A stretch of DNA of 16,516 bases, taken from assembly GCA_045106055.1 (NCBI GenBank), contig JBGCED010000026.1, positions 1 through 16,516 on the forward strand. Direction: 5' to 3'. The translations under genes were made by a program, and so were the position numbers. The stretch is from JBGCED01 sp045106055. GTDB taxonomy: Bacteria; Pseudomonadota; Alphaproteobacteria; CBDDJK01. Below the pieces are notes generated by a model. That model made no database searches. It saw nothing but the letters and a program-made list of their open reading frames with translations, and had not been told where the DNA came from. Below, piece by piece: positions 7,333 through 13,129 of the stretch (position 1 is the first letter of the stretch; every line of letters starts with the position of its first letter).

Positions 7333-7869
7333 ATGGAAAAGAACGACTTAATCAATCGCATAAAGCAGGGTCTGCATGATATCGCGGTCGCGGATGAAAA
7401 AGTAAGAAATAGCCCGACGCAGCTTAAACTTGCTGCGGTAAGAAAAGACATTGCAGAACAATTAAAAGAAATGGGGGACACAAATGATATCGGCTTAATC
7501 TTGCAAGTTGAACGAAGAATGATTGAAAATGAACGAGAAATATATAGCTATGACCCTGTCATGTGTAAAATTTTTGACAATATCATCAGCGCAATTGCTG
7601 GGGCTGAAAATGCTTATCGTAAAGTGCATGACCCGATAAGTTATCAAGAAATTGACAATATATATCAATCCCATAAAAGCCGCATTCACGGTTTGCCAAA
7701 TGATGAAGCAAGGCAATTTTTCAAAAGCCAGTCTGCACATTTGTTAAGTGCGATCAATCTTTGTCGTGATGAAAGCAAGCAACAGGTTTTTGAAGCAAGG
7801 CGCGCCAATATGATTGCAGGGGGAACTGCCTATATTGAATTACAAAAACAAGCGTTGGGTCTTATTTAG
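7333..7869 (+). CDS. Hypothetical helical protein (178 aa)
   Basis: I do not recognise the family. The protein is mostly amphipathic helix, without signal peptide, membrane helix or nucleotide-binding motif. The first part (about 1-75) is Lys/Glu-rich with heptad-like spacing. The second (about 75-178) has more aromatics and includes YSYDPVMCKIFDNIISAI and ARQFFKSQSAHLLSAINL. There are only two cysteines, in the MCK and NLCRD segments. The strong AGGAG site and coding-like composition argue that it is expressed. It lies 23 nt after the transporter and is the last gene of the rightward run; the next gene converges on it. Its base composition is slightly more AT-rich than its neighbours. Confidence 0.75.
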   Translation: MEKNDLINRIKQGLHDIAVADEKVRNSPTQLKLAAVRKDIAEQLKEMGDTNDIGLILQVERRMIENEREIYSYDPVMCKIFDNIISAIAGAENAYRKVHDPISYQEIDNIYQSHKSRIHGLPNDEARQFFKSQSAHLLSAINLCRDESKQQVFEARRANMIAGGTAYIELQKQALGLI

Positions 7870-7961
7870 CTGTTATTGCATTAATATGTTATGGATTGCA
7901 CCTTTTGCGCAGCTTTGCTGTTTTATACGGTTTATTCTTATATGGTTCATTCAAGCGCCGC

Positions 7962-8471
7962 CTAGTCAAAAATCTGGAATTGATTGCCATTGGTGTGGAT
8001 TGTGTAAAGTAATTTATCTAAATTGCCATTATCATCGCGAAACCAATATTCAACAGAAACCTTATCTTGCTTTAAAGCGGTTGAAAAATGATGGGATTTT
8101 TGTTCAAGCGTACTGCCCGCATCAACGCGCAACCGAACACAAGCATCAACGCATTCCGTTCCATTTTCAACACATACCCGCCCGCGATAGAAAAAACCGC
8201 CAACGCCGCCAATCTCTCTAAATTTACGCTCATGCCTATAATTATAGCGGTTATTAGAGAAATTCATAATGAAATTGCTAAAATTGATGGATACACTTCC
8301 CTTAGCACCGCTGCCAGTTTGCGTGAGCGGCGGCAATATGCGCCGGCAATCATGCACAATTTGCGCATTAGTTTGTGTTTGGACGACATCATCTGATTGC
8401 TCTTCGCCGCACGCGCCAAGACCAACCAGCAAGATAAGCATGGATAATTTAAGGAATTTGTTAGGGAGCAT
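7962..8471 (-). CDS. Putative small lipoprotein, function unknown
   Basis: A 169-residue protein with a clear lipoprotein signal: Lys5 and Lys8, a hydrophobic run and the lipobox LGAC giving lipidated Cys21, followed by GEEQSDD. The residue after Cys is Gly, so export to the outer membrane is likely but not certain. The mature part holds four cysteines (in HDCRR, RVCVEN, TECVDA and DACVR), which could form two disulfides in the periplasm, and beta-type patterns toward the C-terminus. I do not recognise a family. It converges with the 178-aa gene (92 bp between stops), and the repeat-bearing intergenic region lies upstream. The ribosome site is weak (AAGAAAG, rather far from the ATG). Confidence 0.75.
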   Translation of the reverse strand: MLPNKFLKLSMLILLVGLGACGEEQSDDVVQTQTNAQIVHDCRRILPPLTQTGSGAKGSVSINFSNFIMNFSNNRYNYRHERKFREIGGVGGFFYRGRVCVENGTECVDACVRLRVDAGSTLEQKSHHFSTALKQDKVSVEYWFRDDNGNLDKLLYTIHTNGNQFQIFD

Positions 8472-8600
8472 TTAACAATAATCTTTCTTATTTTACAGGC
8501 ACATATAAAGATTGAAACTAAACCAGTTAAAGCATAAATTCAAGATGAAAGGTGCGTTTAAAATCAACTGATGGTAATATGACCAGCTTTGTGATAAAAT

Positions 8601-8683
8601 CAAGCTTCAAGCCCGCGACTGCGGGTCGCTGCCAGTGCAGCGCAGCCCAGCGGCGGTTAAGCGTGTAAAAGCGGTTAAGTAAA
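8601..8683 (+). repeat. 83-bp tandem repeat, copy 1
   Basis: It matches copy 2 exactly over 49 bp (8606-8654) and with one mismatch from 8601. The core 8611-8654 is 35 of 44 G/C, far above the surroundings. It contains two 4-nt-loop hairpins: CCCGC/GCGGG (8612-8625) and CGCTGC/GCAGCG (8627-8642). A third, mutually exclusive hairpin GCGAC/GTCGC (8615-8629) overlaps both. The tail carries GCGGTTAAG twice (8653-8661 and 8671-8679) at an 18-bp interval. Confidence 0.9.
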
Positions 8684-8766
8684 CAAGTTTCAAGCCCGCG
8701 ACTGCGGGTCGCTGCCAGTGCAGCGCAGCCCAGCGGCATGTGAGCGTGTAAAAGCATGTGAGTGCG
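8684..8766 (+). repeat. 83-bp tandem repeat, copy 2
   Basis: It directly abuts copy 1 with an offset of 83 bp. The GC-rich core and its hairpins are identical. In the tail both copies of the nine-mer have changed together: GCATGTGAG stands at 8736-8744 and again at 8754-8762, where copy 1 has GCGGTTAAG twice. It ends about 30 bp before the isomerase ATG, so the hairpins probably lie in that gene's promoter or leader. Confidence 0.9.
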
Positions 8767-8777
8767 TAGAAGCATAT
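8736..8777 (+). repeat. Nested 18-bp repeat at the end of copy 2
   Basis: Units begin at 8736, 8754 and 8772 (the last partial), each starting GCAT and ending in an A-rich segment. The 18-bp period matches that of the tail of copy 1, so the larger repeat contains a smaller one. Confidence 0.7.
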
Positions 8778-8795
8778 AAAAAAGGAATTAAAATA

Positions 8796-9413
8796 ATGAC
8801 ACAAAAACAAATTGAATTTTATTTGGATTTCTCATCGCCTTATGCTTATATCGCGTCTGGCATCATTGATGAATTTGCTGAAAAACATGATGCGGCGGTG
8901 ATCTGGCGGCCCTTTGTGCTTGGCGCCGTATTTAAGGATGAGGGCAATAAGCCGTTGCTGGAATATCCCAAAAAGGGGGCTTATGCAAAATGCGATATTC
9001 CGCGCTGCGCCCAATTTTATAAAGTGCCTTATCATCATCCAACCTTGTTTCCTGTTAGCACGATTTCTGGGCTGCGCGCCCATTATGGCATTGAGCTTGA
9101 ACATGGCGCAGATGCAGCAAAAATATTTGCAAAGGCCCTTTATGCTGCTTATTTTATCCATAATCGCAACATATCAGATAAGGATATTGTGCTGCAAATT
9201 GGGGCGGAGGTTGGCTATGATTCAAAATGGCTGGATCAACAGCTGCAATCCGCGCCTGCCAAAGATCGGCTGCGTGCCATCACGGATGATGCAATGAATC
9301 GCGGTGTGTTTGGCGCGCCTTATTTCTTTATTAACGGCGAACCTTTTTGGGGCGTGGATCGGCTTCCTATGATGGCACATTATTTGAAAAAAGGCACATG
9401 GTCTGATGCATGA
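8796..9413 (+). CDS. 2-hydroxychromene-2-carboxylate isomerase-like, DsbA/GST-kappa fold
   Basis: A 205-residue thioredoxin-fold protein of the HCCA isomerase/GST kappa group; known members use glutathione to isomerise ring-cleavage products of aromatic compounds. The N-terminus IEFYLDFSSPYAYIAS carries the family SPY motif with the likely catalytic Ser14. The middle has WRPFVLGAVFKDEGNKPLL, and the C-terminus RGVFGAPYFFINGEPFWGVD includes the cis-Pro loop (GAP) and the FWGxDRL end typical of the family. The start at 8796 has AAGGA 9 nt upstream; a longer frame from 8718 would only add residues coded by the intergenic repeat. It overlaps the next gene by 8 nt. The true substrate is unknown, since no aromatic ring-cleavage genes are nearby. 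Confidence 0.92.
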   Translation: MTQKQIEFYLDFSSPYAYIASGIIDEFAEKHDAAVIWRPFVLGAVFKDEGNKPLLEYPKKGAYAKCDIPRCAQFYKVPYHHPTLFPVSTISGLRAHYGIELEHGADAAKIFAKALYAAYFIHNRNISDKDIVLQIGAEVGYDSKWLDQQLQSAPAKDRLRAITDDAMNRGVFGAPYFFINGEPFWGVDRLPMMAHYLKKGTWSDA

Positions 9414-10227
9414 TCCCAATGCAAAAATTATTCTGCTTGGTTGCGGATCGTCTGGCGGTGTGCCGCGCGCAGATGGCGTGATGGGGGCGTGCGATCCCAA
9501 TAATCCAAAAAATTATCGCAGCCGCTGCTCGCTGGCGGTGATGATTGATGATGCGGTCATTATCATTGATACTTCGCCTGATTTCAGGCTGCAAGCCGTT
9601 GCAAACGGGATTAAAAAAATAGATGCGGTGCTTTACACCCATGATCATGCGGATCAATGTCATGGCATTGATGATTTGCGCGCTTTTTTCCTAGCGCGGG
9701 GTATGGTTCCGATTCCAGCCTATGCCAATCACATGACGATAGAGCGCATTTCAACACGCTTTGATTATTGCATCAAGGAACATCCGTTTTATCCGCCTAT
9801 TATCAGGCTTAACCAAATTATTGATGATTTTGACCTTCGCTTACCGAATGGAAAAACCGTCAAGATCACCCCGCTATGGGTCAAGCATGGATCGATTGAG
9901 GCGCTTGGCTTTAGAATTGGCGGCATGGCATATATTCCCGATGTGTCTTTTATTCCGCAACCCGCGCTTGCCAAGCTATATGGTCTGGATATGTTGATTC
10001 TGGATTGTTTGCGTTACCGCCCACATCCCACCCATATTCACCTTGCGCAAAGCCTTGAAATCATCAAAACTGTGAATCCCAGTCGCGCGATTTTAACCAA
10101 TTTATACCATGATTTAGATTATGATACGCTGGAACATAGCTTGATCGCGCATCAAGGCAAGGATCGCCCACAAATATTGGTTGGCTTTGATGGGTTGCAA
10201 TCTGAATTTACGCTGCAAGGCAGCTAG
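9406..10227 (+). CDS. PhnP-like MBL-fold metallo-hydrolase
   Basis: A 273-residue metallo-beta-lactamase-fold hydrolase of the PhnP/COG1235 group, whose characterised member cleaves cyclic ribosyl phosphates. It begins with ILLGCGSSGGVPR (9-21), then IIIDTSPDFRLQ (52-63), the metal motif THDHADQCHGIDDLR (78-92), HGSIEALGFRIGGMAYIPD with D179, and LILDCLRYRPHPTHIHL. In the classical HxHxDH motif the last histidine is Gln84 here; His86 lies two residues on. The start overlaps the isomerase stop by 8 nt and rsmD follows after 9 nt, so the three are probably one operon. In many alphaproteobacteria a relative of this gene follows tatD and metG, which are absent here. Confidence 0.93.
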   Translation: MHDPNAKIILLGCGSSGGVPRADGVMGACDPNNPKNYRSRCSLAVMIDDAVIIIDTSPDFRLQAVANGIKKIDAVLYTHDHADQCHGIDDLRAFFLARGMVPIPAYANHMTIERISTRFDYCIKEHPFYPPIIRLNQIIDDFDLRLPNGKTVKITPLWVKHGSIEALGFRIGGMAYIPDVSFIPQPALAKLYGLDMLILDCLRYRPHPTHIHLAQSLEIIKTVNPSRAILTNLYHDLDYDTLEHSLIAHQGKDRPQILVGFDGLQSEFTLQGS

Positions 10228-10236
10228 GCAGCGATC

Positions 10237-10812
10237 ATGCGAATTATTGCTGGCGATCATAAAGGAACAAGGCTGTTAAGCCCAAAAGATCAAGGGGTAA
10301 CCCGTCCGACATCGGATCGCACCCGCGAAAATCTGTTTAATCTGCTGGCCCATAATGGCGATCTTCTAAGGAGCGGTTTTGGTTTAGCAGGCGCAAAGCT
10401 TGCCGATTTATGTGCAGGCACGGGCGCGCTGGGGCTTGAAGCATTAAGCCGGGGCGCGGATCATTGTGTGTTTGTAGAGCAGCATCCAGCAAGCCATCGG
10501 ATATTGCGGCAAAATATGGATGCGCTGGGGCTTGATGCAAGCCGCGCGCTTGCCATTCGCGGCGATTACCGCAAGCTTAAAGCCCCGCATGCCATGGATT
10601 TAATTTTGATTGATCCGCCTTATGATCACATTCTATTGACGGAGATTTTAGACTGCCTGTCCCGCCAGGGCTGGCTGCATGCAAAAAGCTTAATTGTGAT
10701 CCAATCTGGCAAGCAGACCTTGCTTGATGAAAATGCTGCGCAGGAATTCCGCTTGATAAAACGGCAAGCTTACAGCGATGCCGCGCTGTGGTTCTTTATG
10801 CCCATTTCATAA
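10237..10812 (+). CDS. rsmD: 16S rRNA (guanine(966)-N(2))-methyltransferase RsmD
   Basis: A SAM-dependent methyltransferase that modifies G966 of 16S rRNA in the assembled 30S particle. The 191 residues show the family start MRIIAGDHKGTRL, the conserved RPTSDRTRENLFNLL (23-37), the SAM-binding loop ADLCAGTGALGLEALSRGA (56-74), acidic FVE at 79-81 and the catalytic IDPPYD (125-130). Length is typical. It follows the metallo-hydrolase by 9 nt and converges with the M48 gene, leaving only 16 bp between stops; no terminator hairpin is visible there. Confidence 0.96.
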   Translation: MRIIAGDHKGTRLLSPKDQGVTRPTSDRTRENLFNLLAHNGDLLRSGFGLAGAKLADLCAGTGALGLEALSRGADHCVFVEQHPASHRILRQNMDALGLDASRALAIRGDYRKLKAPHAMDLILIDPPYDHILLTEILDCLSRQGWLHAKSLIVIQSGKQTLLDENAAQEFRLIKRQAYSDAALWFFMPIS

Positions 10813-10828
10813 AATCATTCACATAAAA

Positions 10829-11848
10829 TTATTCAATCGCGTCTTGGCGCTGTAATAAGCCTGGATGGGTTGAAAACCAGCCCGTTTCTTGCTGCGCTTT
10901 TAATTTCTCAAGCATGGTGATTAGCGCATCTGGATCGCGCCCTGCTTGCAGCATAATATCCGCAGAAAAACGATCCGCTTCAAGTTCAAAATCACGGCCA
11001 TAGGATAATTGGGTTGCGCCCGTGCCAATGGCGACCAATTCATCAAAATAGCCCGCCGTATCGCCAATGATAAAATAGGTTACCATCGTCAGCCCCGTTG
11101 CCCTTACATATTGCCGAATGGAATGGCGATGATGAATATGCCCCAGCTCATGGGCAATGACCGCCGCCAATTCATCGTCATTCTTTGCAAGGCGCACCAA
11201 ATCATCCAGCATAATCAGTGTGCCGTTTGGCAGCGCAAGTGCATTTGCACCCAATTGTTCTGAATGCCGAAAGATAAGCTTTGTATCGCGCATTTCTGGC
11301 GCAAAGGCGATTAATTCATCATAAAGCTGGTTAATTTGATCAATGCGGCTATGATCCATGCGGCTGGGGCTTAGGATGTGATCATCCAGCGTATCCAATG
11401 TGCTTTGCGCGATCTTGTCCAAATAGCCATCAGGGACGATGAATTCGGCGACAATATCTGCAATTTTGGGATAGGCAAACCAAAAGAAAAGCGGAAATAA
11501 CAGCGAAGCCGCGCCCAGCAAGATCCATCCTTTTTTACTTAATCCATGATGGATTCTGGGGCTGTTTTTCCCAAGAATGAACTGGCGCAATTCATGCCCC
11601 CTTTGGGTTGCCGATAAGGTGATGATTTCCCATTCAGTTTGCCGAATAAAGGCGCGATCCGGCAAGCCCTGAACAGGGCGATCAAGTGTAATCTGATCCG
11701 CATCGCAATAGGTCAAAATGGCTTCTTCTTGATTTTGCAAGCAAAACCGCCCCGAATCAAGCTTGACCAAAGCCCCTTGAATGGCGGGCTGTTGTGATAT
11801 TTCAATCTCAACCGCAATCCTATCCAAAGATGCCATCGCCAATCCCAT
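10829..11848 (-). CDS. M48 family metallopeptidase, membrane-anchored
   Basis: A 339-residue zinc protease related to HtpX/BepA. The N-terminal 100 residues form a soluble beta-rich region. A transmembrane helix follows at about 107-127 (WILLGAASLLFPLFFWFAY). The catalytic domain then shows ALPNGTLIMLDDLV, AVIAHELGHIHHRH with HELGH at 233-237, the third zinc ligand in FELEADRFSAD (E288), and WFSTHPGLLQRQDAI at the C-terminus. The N-terminus therefore probably faces the cytoplasm and the protease domain the periplasm. The start overlaps the yjgN end by 29 bp; GGAAGG at 11857-11862 lies 8 nt before the ATG at 11848 and supports it over the ATG at 11836. Pairing with a DUF898 gene is known in other proteobacteria and suggests a shared membrane role. 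Confidence 0.93.
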   Translation of the reverse strand: MGLAMASLDRIAVEIEISQQPAIQGALVKLDSGRFCLQNQEEAILTYCDADQITLDRPVQGLPDRAFIRQTEWEIITLSATQRGHELRQFILGKNSPRIHHGLSKKGWILLGAASLLFPLFFWFAYPKIADIVAEFIVPDGYLDKIAQSTLDTLDDHILSPSRMDHSRIDQINQLYDELIAFAPEMRDTKLIFRHSEQLGANALALPNGTLIMLDDLVRLAKNDDELAAVIAHELGHIHHRHSIRQYVRATGLTMVTYFIIGDTAGYFDELVAIGTGATQLSYGRDFELEADRFSADIMLQAGRDPDALITMLEKLKAQQETGWFSTHPGLLQRQDAIE

Positions 11849-13127
11849 CGCTTAACCCTTCCATCGCACCAAGTTCCGCAGCAGCCGCGCCGCCGCTGGT
11901 GGCTTGATGATTGATGAAATGCCCAATTCCGCCTGTTGCAATTAGCCGCGCATTGGATAATTGATAGCGGCGAAAGCGAATGATTGCCCATGGATAAAGC
12001 AGCCCCACCGACAAGATCACCGCCACAATATTAACAATGATGATTTTAAAAAATTCCCAATAGCGCATCGTGGATTTAAAATGATGCCCGCCATCTAGGC
12101 TAAGATGGTTTAGCGTAATATTATAAACCGCCACAAAATATTGTGAATAGATAAAGCCAAGAATGCTATAGATGATAATGGGCAGCCCAAGACTTAGCCA
12201 AGGGTTGGTAAGGAAGACCGCAAGCTCACGCCCCGAAGGGTCGGATGAGATATTATAGTCAAATGCGGACATTACCGCCCAAGCGGCAATCGCAAACAGA
12301 ACAGCCACAACCAATAATTGAAAGAACACAAGCATCATGGTTTTAAATAATTTGGACATGGGAAAATCCAGCTGAAACCCTGATAAGCCAAAGCGCAAAT
12401 GATTGAATAAATAATTGCGGCGTTTTTTGGTGATATAGGTCGCGCCCGCTAACATTGGAATCAGCACCATCACCATGGTAATCACCGACGACGCGATCAT
12501 CGCAGGAAGACCAAGGCCTGAAGTTAGCATTGCACCAATGCCGCCCACAATAGATAGCAAGAAAAAGGCAAGCATAACGACCACCACCACAAGCAAGGGC
12601 AGCACAATATAGACAAGGAACGCCCCAAGGGCAGAGCCTGTAAAATCAAATCTGACATTGTGATAGCTGGTATTGCGGGTTCTAAAGCGAATGGCTTTTA
12701 CAAGCAGCCACGGCATGAAAACCAATAATAAAAGCACAAATCCCCCTATGATTTGTGGGAAATGCGGTGCAGCGATTTGAAAGCCAATCAAGATGCCAAC
12801 CGCAATTAATCGCCCAATTAAAATGGTTTTGGGCAATGCGTGATAATCAAAGCCGCGTTCATCCAGCCTGGTATGGCGCAATAAATAACGCCGCCGTTCA
12901 ACCGTTCCCCATGCATCATAAATGCCAAGCGTGATCACCGCCAGCAAAAAAGTTCTAAGGCAAATAAAGAAATAATCCTTGCCGCTGCCCGTAAATGAAA
13001 AATCAAAATTTGAAACTTCCTGCTGCTGAACGGCGCTTGATGTTTCGGTGCTTGATGTTTCGGTGCTTGATGTTGTTGGGTTAGCTGCGGGCGGGGTTAT
13101 ATCGCCCTTTATATCTTCATTATGCAC
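11820..13127 (-). CDS. yjgN: YjgN family (DUF898) membrane protein
   Basis: A 435-residue inner-membrane protein of DUF898, function unknown. After a Ser/Thr-rich, probably cytoplasmic N-tail (residues 1-40) comes FDFSFTGSGKDYFFICLRTF, the diagnostic LGIYDAWGTVERRRYLLRH, then several membrane helices. The family's internal motif recurs as NTSYHNVRFDFTGSALGAFL, RRNYLFNHLRFGLSGF and LLYPWAIIRFRRYQLSNARL. A Gly/Ala-rich tail ends the protein. Translation appears to start at GTG (13127): it is 2 nt after the bpt stop, AGGA lies upstream, and no in-frame ATG precedes the conserved region. The tight junctions on both sides indicate translational coupling from bpt through to the M48 peptidase. Confidence 0.92.
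   Translation of the reverse strand: MHNEDIKGDITPPAANPTTSSTETSSTETSSAVQQQEVSNFDFSFTGSGKDYFFICLRTFLLAVITLGIYDAWGTVERRRYLLRHTRLDERGFDYHALPKTILIGRLIAVGILIGFQIAAPHFPQIIGGFVLLLLVFMPWLLVKAIRFRTRNTSYHNVRFDFTGSALGAFLVYIVLPLLVVVVVMLAFFLLSIVGGIGAMLTSGLGLPAMIASSVITMVMVLIPMLAGATYITKKRRNYLFNHLRFGLSGFQLDFPMSKLFKTMMLVFFQLLVVAVLFAIAAWAVMSAFDYNISSDPSGRELAVFLTNPWLSLGLPIIIYSILGFIYSQYFVAVYNITLNHLSLDGGHHFKSTMRYWEFFKIIIVNIVAVILSVGLLYPWAIIRFRRYQLSNARLIATGGIGHFINHQATSGGAAAAELGAMEGLSDGIGDGIFG
13035..13074 (-). repeat. 15-bp tandem repeat in the yjgN N-tail
   Basis: A 15-bp unit is present about 2.7 times (13035-13049, 13050-13064, partial 13065-13074), encoding the SSTET repeats of the disordered N-terminal tail. 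The unit keeps the reading frame, so copy number can vary without breaking the protein. Confidence 0.85.
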
Positions 13128-13129
13128 AA

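Larger units (their letters stand above)
8472..8795. other. 324-bp gene-free region carrying the tandem repeat
   Basis: This gap lies between the divergent lipoprotein and isomerase genes. The left 129 bp are AT-rich and would hold both promoters; I see no convincing -35/-10 pair, only a possible -10 TAAAAT at 8595-8600. The rest is two copies of an 83-bp repeat, then the leader and AAGGA ribosome site (8782-8786) of the isomerase gene. Short open frames crossing it on both strands are made of repeat sequence and are not credible genes. Confidence 0.7.

Noticed and set aside
7909..7925. Intrinsic terminator after the 178-aa gene (CAGC-TTT-GCTG then TTTT)
   Set aside because: A stem of four or five pairs with a short, interrupted T-run is too weak to call.
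8601..8766. CRISPR array
   Set aside because: There are only two directly abutting copies without unique spacers, and no cas genes in the window.
8718..8795. N-terminal extension of the isomerase from ATG 8718
   Set aside because: The 26 residues come from the intergenic repeat, while AAGGA is correctly placed for ATG 8796, where homology begins.
8527..8810. Minus-strand open frames across the 83-bp repeat (67 and 82 codons)
   Set aside because: They consist of repeat sequence read in different frames from the two copies, with low-complexity ends and no ribosome site.
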